Below are positions 22,957 to 31,481 of a stretch of 64,000 nucleotides of DNA, in pieces (the first letter of the stretch is position 1; every line of letters starts with the position of its first letter). Made by a program: the position numbers and the translations under genes. Below the pieces are notes generated by a model that worked only from the letters and a program-made list of their open reading frames with translations, was not told the origin of the DNA and made no database searches. The stretch lies in the NCBI GenBank assembly GCA_023511725.1, contig JAIMAY010000001.1:1-64000 (forward strand). Direction: 5' to 3'. The stretch comes from Alicyclobacillus sp. (GTDB lineage: Bacteria > Bacillota > Bacilli > Alicyclobacillales > Alicyclobacillaceae).

Positions 22957-25286
22957 GTGAGGTGCTGAAACCCCAGTTCACCGGGGCTCGGGTAACGCGG
23001 CTGGAAGACGCGCGTCTGCTGCGCGGACAGGCTCGTTACGTGGACGACTTCGAGTACCCCGGCACGCTGGAGGTGGCGTTTCTGCGGAGCAACCGCGCCG
23101 CCGCCCGCATCCAAAGCGTGGACGTGACGGAAGCCCTGGCGGTACCCGGCGTGAAGGCCGTTTGGACCTTCGCCGATTGCCCCATCACCTTGCCGGATCG
23201 GCCGTTTCAGGTGGGGCAACCGGTGCTTGCGCGGGACGAGGTGCGGTTTGTCGGTGAGCCGGTGGCGGCCGTGATTGCCGACAGCCGGTACAGGGCCGAG
23301 GACGCCGTGGAGAAGATCCGTGTGCAGTATGAGCCGCTGCCGGCCGTGGTCGACAGCCGTGCTGCGCTGGCGGATCAGCCGCGCCGCGTCCACGAGCACC
23401 GCCCGAACCGATTCCTGCACAAAACGCACGTCACCGACGGGTTCAACGAAGCGTTCCAATCGGCGCCGCATCACCTGGAGCTCACGTTCCGATGGAATCG
23501 CCAGACGGGGGTCACCATGGAGACGCGCGGTTGCCTGGCCCTGCCGGATCCCGTCTCTGGCCGACTGACCGTCTACGCTGGGCACCAGTCCCCGCACGGG
23601 CTGCGCGGGATGCTGGCCCGTCTGCTCAAGCTGCCGGAGCATCAGGTGCGCGTGGTGGTGCCGGAGGTCGGTGGCGGGTTTGGCATCAAAGCGATGTTCT
23701 ACCCGGAATATGTGGTCGTGGCGGAGGCGGCCAGACGGCTCGGCCGGCCGGTGAAGTGGATTGGCGACAGGATGGAATCGCTGCTGGCGGATGCCCACGC
23801 GCGCGACGCCATCCATGAGGTCGCGGTGGCCTACGATGACGAGGGCCGGATCCTCGCCGTGCGCGATCACGTGATCGGCGACACGGGCGCCTACGCCTTC
23901 CCTGGCTTCCCGGGTGCCGTCGGTGAGGCCAACTGGGCCACCGAGATGCTCACAGGCCCGTACAAGATCCCGCACGTGTCGATAGAGATTGAGTGTGTGT
24001 TTTCCAACAAGGCACCGCTCGGGCCGTATCGGGGCGTGGGCGGACCCATCGGCGCGCAGGTCCAGGAGGCCATCGTTGATGCGGTGGCCCGCGCGCTTGG
24101 CAAGGATCCGGTGGAGGTGCGGCGCGCCAATCTGATTGGGCCGGAGGATTTTCCGTACCATACGCCAACCGGCAAGGTGTACGATCCCGGTTCCTACGGC
24201 GAGTCTCTGGAGCGCGCGCTCGCCCTTGTGGATTACGAACGCTTCCGCAAGGATCAGGAGCAGTGGCGCGCGCAGGGCCGGTACGTGGGGTTGGGCCTCT
24301 GCGTGTTTGTCGAGCCGTCCGCCATGGCTGAATCTGAAGCCGGCTCCATCCCCTACGAGGCTGTCACGCTGAGAATGGAGCCGAGTGGGGTCGTAACGGC
24401 CGCGGTCGGGACTGGCCCGACGGGCCAAGGCCACGAGACCACGTTCGCGCAGCTCATTGCGGACCAACTGGGCATCGATGTCAAGGATGTGGTGGTCCTG
24501 CATGGCGATACGGACAGCGCACCGTTCGGCGGGGGGACGGGCGGCAGTAGATCCGGCACCATCGGCGGCGGCGCTGCCATTCGCGCGGGTCAAGCGCTGC
24601 GCCGGAAGCTGACGCAGCTTGCGGCGCACCTGCTGGAGGCTGCGGAGGAGGACATCCGCCTGGAGGCGGGGAAGGCATTCGTGGCCGGCGTTCCGGCTCG
24701 ATCCATCACCATCCGGGACCTCGCTCGCACCGCCTACACCGACGTGGCCCGTCTGCCGGAAGGCATGCAACCCGGCCTGGAGGTGGTGGCTCGGTATCAG
24801 CCGCCGGGCGCCGCCACCTACTCGAATGGGACGCATCTGGCGGTTGTTGAAGTGGATGTCGAGACCGGTTTTGTCAAAGTTCTCGACTATGTGGTGGTGA
24901 ACGACTGTGGCGTCCTCGTCAATCCGATGATTGTCGAGGGTCAGATCCACGGCGGTGTCGCGCAGGGCATCGGCAGCGCTTTGCTGGAAGAGCTGCGGTA
25001 CGATGAGAACGGGCAACTCACCACAACGTCGCTGATGGATTACCTGCTGCCCACGGCCGAGGATGTCCCGCGCATGCGTGTCGAACACATCCAGACGCCC
25101 TCCGCCAGTGAGGGTGGCATCAAGGGCATGGGAGAAGGCTCATTGATTGCAGCGCCGGGAGCCATCGCGGCAGCCGTTTCGGACGCATTGGCGCCGTTCG
25201 GTGTGTTCGTGACGGAGTTGCCCATCCGGCCCCAGCAGATTGTGGCCTGGGTGCAGGCGGCCAAGACGGAAGCTCAGGCGGGCTGA
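22953..25286 (+). CDS. Molybdopterin-binding large subunit (CoxL-like, not form I)
   Basis: The 777-residue protein has the xanthine dehydrogenase/CO dehydrogenase large-subunit organisation: RLEDARLLRGQARYVDDF at the start, GGGFGIKAMFYPEY and GQGHETTFAQL (cofactor contacts), and GEGSLIAAPGAIAAAVSDAL with the catalytic Glu. The active-site loop reads PLGPYRGVGGP, so it lacks the AYXCSFR motif of true form I CO dehydrogenase and is nearer the form II-type AYRGAGR. The substrate is therefore uncertain: CO, or an aromatic/heterocyclic or aldehyde compound. It is the last gene of the operon, overlapping coxS by four bases. Confidence 0.92.
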   Translation: MSEVLKPQFTGARVTRLEDARLLRGQARYVDDFEYPGTLEVAFLRSNRAAARIQSVDVTEALAVPGVKAVWTFADCPITLPDRPFQVGQPVLARDEVRFVGEPVAAVIADSRYRAEDAVEKIRVQYEPLPAVVDSRAALADQPRRVHEHRPNRFLHKTHVTDGFNEAFQSAPHHLELTFRWNRQTGVTMETRGCLALPDPVSGRLTVYAGHQSPHGLRGMLARLLKLPEHQVRVVVPEVGGGFGIKAMFYPEYVVVAEAARRLGRPVKWIGDRMESLLADAHARDAIHEVAVAYDDEGRILAVRDHVIGDTGAYAFPGFPGAVGEANWATEMLTGPYKIPHVSIEIECVFSNKAPLGPYRGVGGPIGAQVQEAIVDAVARALGKDPVEVRRANLIGPEDFPYHTPTGKVYDPGSYGESLERALALVDYERFRKDQEQWRAQGRYVGLGLCVFVEPSAMAESEAGSIPYEAVTLRMEPSGVVTAAVGTGPTGQGHETTFAQLIADQLGIDVKDVVVLHGDTDSAPFGGGTGGSRSGTIGGGAAIRAGQALRRKLTQLAAHLLEAAEEDIRLEAGKAFVAGVPARSITIRDLARTAYTDVARLPEGMQPGLEVVARYQPPGAATYSNGTHLAVVEVDVETGFVKVLDYVVVNDCGVLVNPMIVEGQIHGGVAQGIGSALLEELRYDENGQLTTTSLMDYLLPTAEDVPRMRVEHIQTPSASEGGIKGMGEGSLIAAPGAIAAAVSDALAPFGVFVTELPIRPQQIVAWVQAAKTEAQAG

Positions 25287-25307
25287 ACCGCGGCAGGTAG
25301 GGAAGGC

Positions 25308-25337
25308 GGGCCGGGGTCCCGTAGCGGATCCCGGCCC
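25308..25337. terminator. Bidirectional terminator between coxL and pheA
   Basis: A long GC stem (GGGCCGGGGTCCC with GGATCCCGGCCC, GTAGC loop) lies between the convergent stops and is followed by GTTTC on the plus strand. Confidence 0.7.
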
Positions 25338-25340
25338 GTT

Positions 25341-26192
25341 TCACGGTTTGTCCGTGTCGCTAGGCGTGAGCGGCTCCCGGGTCTCGTAACTCCCCAGGAC
25401 CCGTACGCTATGACCGAGGATGTCGAGGATGGCCAGCGCCTTCTTCACGGCATCGTCGGTCACTGCGGCTTCCACATCGAGAAAGAACTGATAGGTTCCG
25501 AGCCGCTCTCGCGTCGGACGAGAGACAATCCAGGTGAGGTTCAGGCCAAGCGAGGCGAACACGTGCAGGATGTTCGCCAACACGCCGGTGTGCTCCTGAC
25601 AGGGCACGATGAGCAGCATCGTCTTGCGCGCTCGCGGCGACGGCTCGGGACCGCGCCGAATCACCACGAATCGGGTGTGGTTGGTGCGCACGTCCTGAAT
25701 GTGCGCCGCCAGCACGACCAATCCAAAGCGCTGCGCGGCGAAGGCGGAGGCGATGGCGGCGACATCGGATCGGCCGCTGTCACGCACCGCCTTGGCGGCC
25801 GCGGCTGTGCTACCGTACTCGCGGACGGTGACGTCTAGGTTTCGCAAAAAGCGCCTGCACTGGGCGATGGCCGGTGCGATGGACCAAACTTCGCGTAGCA
25901 TGTCGATCCGCGCACCTGGAAGCGCCAGCAGGTGTTGCGATACAGGCAGGACCAGTTCGCCTTCGACAAACAGATCCGTGGCGTCCGCCAGGGTGTCGAC
26001 GGTGAGGTGTATGGATCCCTCGATGGTGTTCTCGATGGGCACGATGGCGCGTTCCACCACGCCGGCCTGCGTGTCCTCCAGCAGTTCCGCGATGGAACGG
26101 AACGGCACCGCCTCGATGTTTTCGCCGTGAAAGTAGCGCACTGCTGCCTCCTCGCTGAACGTGCCTTCGGGTCCCAGGTAGCCAACCTTCAC
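25341..26192 (-). CDS. pheA: Prephenate dehydratase
   Basis: The 283-residue monofunctional enzyme converts prephenate to phenylpyruvate in phenylalanine synthesis. The catalytic part shows VGYLGPEGTFSEEAA, VPIENTIEGSI and the NHTRFVVI (T-R-F) motif; an ACT domain follows from about 200 (CQEHTGVLANILHVFASLGLNLTWIVSRP), which binds phenylalanine for feedback inhibition. The start is GTG 26192 with AAGGAGG upstream. It converges on the cox cluster and diverges from the hydroxyacid dehydrogenase gene. Confidence 0.95.
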   Translation of the reverse strand: MKVGYLGPEGTFSEEAAVRYFHGENIEAVPFRSIAELLEDTQAGVVERAIVPIENTIEGSIHLTVDTLADATDLFVEGELVLPVSQHLLALPGARIDMLREVWSIAPAIAQCRRFLRNLDVTVREYGSTAAAAKAVRDSGRSDVAAIASAFAAQRFGLVVLAAHIQDVRTNHTRFVVIRRGPEPSPRARKTMLLIVPCQEHTGVLANILHVFASLGLNLTWIVSRPTRERLGTYQFFLDVEAAVTDDAVKKALAILDILGHSVRVLGSYETREPLTPSDTDKP

Positions 26193-26269
26193 GGCCTTTC
26201 CTCCTTCACACGCATGGATACCAGCAGTGTAGAGCATTCGCGCGATTCGCTCAACGCCCTCGATGTCGG

Positions 26270-26299
26270 TTTACCTGTATGGGCTTGGTTCGCTATGAT
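26270..26299 (+). promoter_or_regulatory. Sigma-A-like promoter of the dehydrogenase-kinase pair
   Basis: TTTACC (26270-26275) and TATGAT (26294-26299) are 18 bp apart, 66 bp before the start codon. Confidence 0.55.
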
Positions 26300-26364
26300 G
26301 GGCGCAGAACCACTTGATGAGTCATCACCGCCGGGTGGCGGCGGACACGGAGGCGATACATACC

Positions 26365-27303
26365 ATGGCGCTTCAACCCTCAGGAACTCGCATCGCGTTC
26401 ATCGGCACGGGTGTCATGGGGGCCAGCATGGCCCGGCACCTGCTGCGCAATGGTGCCAGGCTCACGGTGTACAACCGGTCTCGCAGCAAGGCCGAACCGC
26501 TCCTCGCCGAGGGTGCGACCTGGGCCGACGGCCCGGGCCTTGCGGCGGCGGAAGCCGACGTGGTGATCACGATGGTCGGTTTCCCCTCCGATGTGGAGGA
26601 AGTGTATCTCGGCCCGGACGGCATTGTAGAGCGAGCCAAGCCGGGTGCGTACCTAATCGATATGACGACCTCGGATCCCGAGCTCGCGCAACGGATCTGG
26701 AGCGCTGCGCAGGCGAAGGGGCTGCACGCACTGGATGCGCCGGTTTCGGGCGGTGACGTGGGCGCACGGGAAGGAACCCTCACCATCATGGTGGGCGGAC
26801 TTCAGGAGGATTTTGAGGCTGTGCTGCCCATCCTCCGCTGCATGGGCAAGAGCATCATTCTGCAGGGCGGCCCTGGGGCCGGTCAGCACACGAAGATGGT
26901 GAACCAGATTGCCATCGCGTCCAACATGATGGGGGTGTGCGAGGCCATCTCCTACACCCTCCGTGCGGGACTGGACCCGCGGCGCGTGCTGGAGAGCATC
27001 ACCGGCGGTGCCGCCGGCAGCTGGTCCTTAAGCCACCTCGCACCGCGGATGCTGGATGGGGACTTTCGGCCCGGCTTTTACATCAAACACTTCATCAAGG
27101 ATATGCGCATCGCGCTGGAATCCGCGCAACGCATGGGGTTGGCCGTACCGGGTCTGGCCCTCGCCAAAACGCTGTACGAAGAGTTGGAGGCAGCGGGTGA
27201 CGGCGATCTCGGCACGCAGGCGCTGTTGCGGTGGTATGAACGCCACATCGCGGCGCCGACCGGGGGAGGCACGGAGACGTCCACCGGGGAGGTTGGACGA
27301 TGA
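26365..27303 (+). CDS. 3-hydroxyisobutyrate dehydrogenase-family oxidoreductase
   Basis: The 312-residue protein has a Rossmann N-terminus with GTGVMG at 14-19, the family substrate motif DAPVSGGDVGAREGTL, and the catalytic lysine at about 177 in GAGQHTKMVNQ. Family members reduce or oxidise beta-hydroxyacids (3-hydroxyisobutyrate, tartronate semialdehyde, succinic semialdehyde) with NAD(P). The neighbour is a sugar kinase overlapping by four bases, so a role in sugar-acid breakdown is as likely as valine breakdown. The ATG at 26365 follows GGAGG at a rather long spacing. Confidence 0.88.
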   Translation: MALQPSGTRIAFIGTGVMGASMARHLLRNGARLTVYNRSRSKAEPLLAEGATWADGPGLAAAEADVVITMVGFPSDVEEVYLGPDGIVERAKPGAYLIDMTTSDPELAQRIWSAAQAKGLHALDAPVSGGDVGAREGTLTIMVGGLQEDFEAVLPILRCMGKSIILQGGPGAGQHTKMVNQIAIASNMMGVCEAISYTLRAGLDPRRVLESITGGAAGSWSLSHLAPRMLDGDFRPGFYIKHFIKDMRIALESAQRMGLAVPGLALAKTLYEELEAAGDGDLGTQALLRWYERHIAAPTGGGTETSTGEVGR

Positions 27304-28280
27304 CGCCCTGGATAGTCACATTGGGGGAATCCCTGATTGACTTCGTGGCGGATGAACCTGGCTCGTTGGTGTCCGTCGGCGGGTTTCGCAAGGCGGCCGG
27401 TGGTGCGCCGGCCAACGTCGCCGCTTGTGTGGCGCGGCTCGGCGGCCGCTCGGCGTTTGTGGGAAAGCGCGGCAACGATGCATTCGGCGAGTTCCTGGAG
27501 GCCACCCTGCGCCAGGCAGGCGTGGACACGCGTTGGTTCACGCCGATTCAGGCGCCGACCGGGCTCGCCTTCGTGGCGCTGGATCATGCGGGACAGCGCG
27601 ACTTCGTTTTCTACCGCCACCATGCCGCGGATACACAGTTGGCCGCGGCCGATGTGGATGGGTTGCCGTGGGGCGAGATCGGCATCCTGCACGTGGGATC
27701 CGTCTCGTTGGCGGTCGATCCGGCCCGCACCGCCACCCTTCACGCCGTCGATGTGGCGCGCCGCCGTGGCATTCCCGTGTCCTTCGATGTGAACTGGCGT
27801 CCTGCGCTGTGGCCGGACCCAGCGCAGGCTCATGGTCTCATCCTTGACGTGCTCAGTCACTGCGATATCCTCAAGGTCAACGAGGAGGAGTTACGGTGGC
27901 TCACCGGACAGACGCACCCCGCCGATGGTGCGGATGCGTTGCACCAGATGGGACCGTGGCTCGTGCTCATCACGCTGGGAGCCGAGGGGGCGTGGTATTC
28001 CTGTCGAATGCTGGACGCAGGCGGAGAGGGCGACCTGATCCGCGGGCACGTGCCGGCCCCGCGCGTCCCGACCGTTGACACCACCGGTGCAGGGGATGCA
28101 TTCATCGGCGCGTTTCTCACCCGCTTCGCCGGAGGCGTGCCTGTTTCAGGCGGACCGCGCGCGCTCCGGCCCGAGCAGCTGGCCGATTGGACGACCTTTG
28201 CCGTGCGAGTGGCAGCGCTGACCACCACGCGACGTGGGGCCATCCCGGCACTGCCCAGTCTGGATGAGGTCGAAGGGTGA
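27300..28280 (+). CDS. PfkB-family sugar kinase (fructokinase-like)
   Basis: The 326-residue protein has both PfkB signatures: GGAPANVAACVARLG (about 34-48) and DTTGAGDAFIGAFL (about 260-273), the latter with the catalytic Asp. GESLIDFV at the N-terminus is typical of fructokinase or 2-keto-3-deoxygluconate kinase-like members. It phosphorylates a sugar with ATP in the cytosol; the exact sugar is not clear. It overlaps the preceding dehydrogenase gene by four bases and converges on the sugar ABC operon, whose transport substrate it may help use. Confidence 0.88.
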   Translation: MTPWIVTLGESLIDFVADEPGSLVSVGGFRKAAGGAPANVAACVARLGGRSAFVGKRGNDAFGEFLEATLRQAGVDTRWFTPIQAPTGLAFVALDHAGQRDFVFYRHHAADTQLAAADVDGLPWGEIGILHVGSVSLAVDPARTATLHAVDVARRRGIPVSFDVNWRPALWPDPAQAHGLILDVLSHCDILKVNEEELRWLTGQTHPADGADALHQMGPWLVLITLGAEGAWYSCRMLDAGGEGDLIRGHVPAPRVPTVDTTGAGDAFIGAFLTRFAGGVPVSGGPRALRPEQLADWTTFAVRVAALTTTRRGAIPALPSLDEVEG

Positions 28281-28299
28281 CTCAGCGGGGCTCGGGCTA

Positions 28300-29127
28300 T
28301 CAGCCCTTGAGCCCCGTGGTGGCAATGCCCTGCACGAATTGCCGTTGAAAGATCAGGAAGACCAACACGATGGGTAGGGTGAGGAGGATGACACCTGCCA
28401 TGACACTGTTCCAGTATGCGTTGTATTGACCGTAAAACGAATTGAGACCGACGGGCAGGGTGTACATATCTGGACTGGTGGCCAACAGCACAGGCCACAG
28501 GAATGAGTTCCAGTTGCCCTGGAAGGTAAAGATCGTTTGTGCCGCCAGAAGCGGGCGTGATAAGGGCAAAGCGATGCGAAAAAAGATGCCCCATTCCGAG
28601 AGGCCGTCGATTCGCGCAGCTTCTTCCAAATCCTTAGGGATTCCCAGGAAGAATTGACGGGACAAAAAGATCATGAACGGGCTCATCAAAAACGGGACCG
28701 TAAGACCTTGATAGGTGTCGATCCAGCCCCAGTGAGCGAGCAAGATGTAGATCGGAACCAAAAGCACCTGGCCAGGAATCATCATGATGGCGAGGAACAC
28801 GTAAAACAGGATGCCTCGCAATGGGAACCGAAGACGGGCGAAAGCGTAGCCGGCCAGCGTGTTGACGATGAGGTTGCCCACGGTGACGATGAAGGCCACC
28901 AGAATACTGTTGAGCAGCCACCGCCCAAACGGGAAGTTCTGGAGGATAGAGGAATAATTTTGAAGTGTCAAATGAGAGAGAGGTACCCAGCTGTGAAATA
29001 CTTCTGAAGTGGGTTTCAGGGATGTGTAGATGGACCAGGCAAACGGCCCCAACGCGATGATGGTATACAGGCATGCGATGAACCATGCCGTTCTCCGCCA
29101 ACCAACGTGGGTTCGCGCGCTCTCCAC
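28300..29127 (-). CDS. Sugar ABC transporter permease (MalG type)
   Basis: The 275-residue inner-membrane protein has six hydrophobic segments and the permease EAA motif EEAARIDGLSEWGIFFRIALPL (about 180-201), which docks with the ATPase. The start is GTG 29127 with GGAAGGAGG upstream. It is the last gene of the LacI-type operon. No ATP-binding gene is present nearby, so the transporter probably borrows a shared MsmX-type ATPase, as in Bacillus. Confidence 0.93.
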   Translation of the reverse strand: MESARTHVGWRRTAWFIACLYTIIALGPFAWSIYTSLKPTSEVFHSWVPLSHLTLQNYSSILQNFPFGRWLLNSILVAFIVTVGNLIVNTLAGYAFARLRFPLRGILFYVFLAIMMIPGQVLLVPIYILLAHWGWIDTYQGLTVPFLMSPFMIFLSRQFFLGIPKDLEEAARIDGLSEWGIFFRIALPLSRPLLAAQTIFTFQGNWNSFLWPVLLATSPDMYTLPVGLNSFYGQYNAYWNSVMAGVILLTLPIVLVFLIFQRQFVQGIATTGLKG

Positions 29128-29156
29128 AGTGCATCCTCCTTCCGGGCTCTTCGGAA

Positions 29157-30062
29157 TTAGTCGGTTTCCCGACCCAGTACGGCGTGCTGGATCAAGGTCA
29201 GGACCAGGATAATGGCAAATAGCACGAAAGCCATTGCCGACGCATAGCCCATTTGCATCGATTTGAATCCTTTGTTAAAGATATCTAGAACCACAGATAG
29301 CGTGGAGTCGAGCGGTCCGCCTGTACCGCCGGAAATGACGTACATCTGATCAAAGACTTGAAAGGTTCCAATGAGCGACATGACTACAACGAGAAAGGTC
29401 GTGCGGCGCAGCAAAGGAATGGTGATGTGACGCAGCATGGTCCAACCTCTTGCGCCATCGATGGCAGCGGCCTCGTAAATTTCCGGTGGGATATCCTGTA
29501 GACCCGCGAGGTAGATGACCATGAACTGCCCAACCGTGGACCATACCGCCATCACCATCATGGCGGGGAGTGCAAACATCGGACTGTTGAAATAGTTGAT
29601 GGCGGGCACTCCGAACGGGCGCAGCAGGTGATTCACGAGACCATCCGGTTGAAACAAGAAGACGAAGATGACGCTTACCGCAACCGTGGACGTGATGGTG
29701 GGGATGTAGTACGCCACACGGAAGAAGGACTTTCCACGGATGTGATGCACCAAGAGTGCCAGCCATAGTGCAATGGCCGTCTGCGTCGGGACCACACCGA
29801 TGGAATACAGCGTAACGTTCCACAGGGCGCGCAGGAACTCCGGATCCTGAAAGAGGTGCACATAGTTCCGCAAGCCGACAAATTGTGCGTTTTGCGGATC
29901 CAGGAACGAGAATCGGAAGAAACTGATGTAGAAGGCATATAGAATGGGCCCGATAAGAAACACAGCCAGTTCCGTCAGTGCCGGTAAGAGAAACAAGTAG
30001 CCGTGAAGAGCTTGCTCGACCGCGTTGCGCCGCCAATACGTGCGAGCGGATGCGGATGACAA
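29157..30062 (-). CDS. Sugar ABC transporter permease (MalF/UgpA type)
   Basis: The 301-residue protein has six membrane segments and the EAA loop YEAAAIDGARGWTMLRHITIPLL. It appears to start at TTG 30062, followed by SSASARTYWRRN, behind GGGAGG. It pairs with the MalG-type permease, 29 bp downstream, to form the membrane channel for an oligosaccharide. Confidence 0.93.
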   Translation of the reverse strand: MSSASARTYWRRNAVEQALHGYLFLLPALTELAVFLIGPILYAFYISFFRFSFLDPQNAQFVGLRNYVHLFQDPEFLRALWNVTLYSIGVVPTQTAIALWLALLVHHIRGKSFFRVAYYIPTITSTVAVSVIFVFLFQPDGLVNHLLRPFGVPAINYFNSPMFALPAMMVMAVWSTVGQFMVIYLAGLQDIPPEIYEAAAIDGARGWTMLRHITIPLLRRTTFLVVVMSLIGTFQVFDQMYVISGGTGGPLDSTLSVVLDIFNKGFKSMQMGYASAMAFVLFAIILVLTLIQHAVLGRETD

Positions 30063-30086
30063 ATTCCTCGCCTCCCGCTGTTGAAA

Positions 30087-30114
30087 GCCCCCGAAAGCAC
30101 ACGCCTTCGGGGGC
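30087..30114 (-). other. Intercistronic hairpin after the binding-protein gene
   Basis: GCCCCCGAA pairs with TTCGGGGGC around a 10-nt loop, without a T run. Such stem-loops downstream of binding-protein genes often stabilise their mRNA so that more of this subunit is made than of the permeases. Confidence 0.6.
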
Positions 30115-30131
30115 GCTGAAGTGACTTGTCC

Positions 30132-31403
30132 TTACTGACTCTCTTGTGTGGCCAGCGTTTGTTGCGCCAGATTCAGCACCTGCGTTGGCGTGAGTTTCTG
30201 CAGCACTCCGGCTTCTGTTGCCTTATTGATGGCATCCACAAAGTTCTGACCGAGCGTGCCGAAGTTGTACGGAATCGCATCCTTCACGCCGTCAACGAAC
30301 GCTTTGTAGTCCGGATATTTCTGGAGAAACACGTCCTGAACACTGGAGCGCGACGGAATGGCGAGACCGGACTCCGCGGTCATGCGTTCTGCGTCCTTTC
30401 CCGTCATGAAGAACAGCAATTTGGCCGCTTCATCGGGATGGGCCGTGGATTTGGCCATGCAGTACGCAACCGTGAACACCATATTTTTGTCCTGACCGTT
30501 CAGGGAGGGGAAGTCCGCCACGCCATACTTGAGAGACGGCGCGGTTTGCTGCATGAACGGGACCAGCCACGCACCTTCGGCGACCATGGCGACCTTACCC
30601 TGCGCAAATGGCGGGCCTGCCCAGTCCGCCCCAAGATCCTTCGGCGTCACGATGTTCTTCTGTTCGAGGTTGTCCATGAAGAACTTCAAGCCCGGTTCGT
30701 TAGCGGTGTTTGTGAATGTCGCCTTATCAGCCGTCGCGTCGAAGTAACTGCCTCCCGCGTCGACCACGAACGGATAGTAACGGGCCACGTCAATGGGCAT
30801 CGAGAGCGGTGTGATCCCGTGTGCCCGCAGTTTCTGCGCATCTTGTTCGAATTCCTCCCATGTCTTCGGAGGAGATTGAATGCCGGCTTTCGCCAGGAGG
30901 CTTGGATTGTACTCCAACGCCATGGTATTGAAATCCTTGGGCAGACCGTAGGTGTGGCCCTGCCACTGAAACGCCTTGAGCAGCGACGGGCTGAAGTCAC
31001 TGACATCCACGTCGTCCTTTTGAATGTAGTCGTCCAAGGGAGCCAGCACACCCGCCGACTCGAGTGTGGCGGCGTACGATGAATCCACGTAGAAGATGTC
31101 CGGTGCGGTGTGGGAGGCGAGCATGGGTTGCAACGCTTGCAGGTAGTCCCCCGTAATCACCTGGATGTCCACGTGGATGTTTGGATTCTGCTGCTCAAAC
31201 GCTTGGATCTGTTGCTCGACGAGCTGTTTTTCTGCAGGACTCGATGACCACATGCCCAATTTCAGGTTAACCGTGCTGCCTTGCGGCGCGGTTGAAGAGT
31301 TCCCGGATCCGTTTGCCGGGCTTGTGCCACACCCGGCCACCAGCCCGAAAGCCATCCCTCCAAGCGCCAGCCATGCACCCACGTGCGTACCTATCCACTT
31401 CAT
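30132..31403 (-). CDS. Sugar-binding lipoprotein of the ABC transporter
   Basis: The 423-residue extracellular protein has a lipoprotein signal peptide: basic start, hydrophobic core and lipobox LVAGC with the Cys near residue 25, then a Ser/Asn/Gly-rich linker. The rest fits family 1 solute-binding proteins (MalE/UgpB type: LGMWSSSPAEKQLVEQQIQAF, PPKTWEEFEQDAQKL, EGAWLVPFMQ). It delivers an oligosaccharide, probably a maltodextrin-like one given the debranching enzyme next to it. The ATG at 31403 follows GGGAGGG. Confidence 0.93.
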   Translation of the reverse strand: MKWIGTHVGAWLALGGMAFGLVAGCGTSPANGSGNSSTAPQGSTVNLKLGMWSSSPAEKQLVEQQIQAFEQQNPNIHVDIQVITGDYLQALQPMLASHTAPDIFYVDSSYAATLESAGVLAPLDDYIQKDDVDVSDFSPSLLKAFQWQGHTYGLPKDFNTMALEYNPSLLAKAGIQSPPKTWEEFEQDAQKLRAHGITPLSMPIDVARYYPFVVDAGGSYFDATADKATFTNTANEPGLKFFMDNLEQKNIVTPKDLGADWAGPPFAQGKVAMVAEGAWLVPFMQQTAPSLKYGVADFPSLNGQDKNMVFTVAYCMAKSTAHPDEAAKLLFFMTGKDAERMTAESGLAIPSRSSVQDVFLQKYPDYKAFVDGVKDAIPYNFGTLGQNFVDAINKATEAGVLQKLTPTQVLNLAQQTLATQESQ

Positions 31404-31481
31404 CACAGACCCTCCCATTACTGCTTGTAAAATCCACTGACATCTGCTGTACAGGTATGCGGAACGTTTGCGCGGACTCAC

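Noticed and set aside
22770-25088. 772-codon open frame antisense to the CoxL gene
   Set aside because: It lies opposite a convincing CoxL gene; composition (His, Arg, Val) and lack of motifs mark it as a shadow frame.
22953-25286. True form I CO dehydrogenase
   Set aside because: The AYXCSFR active-site motif is absent; the loop reads PYRGVGG.
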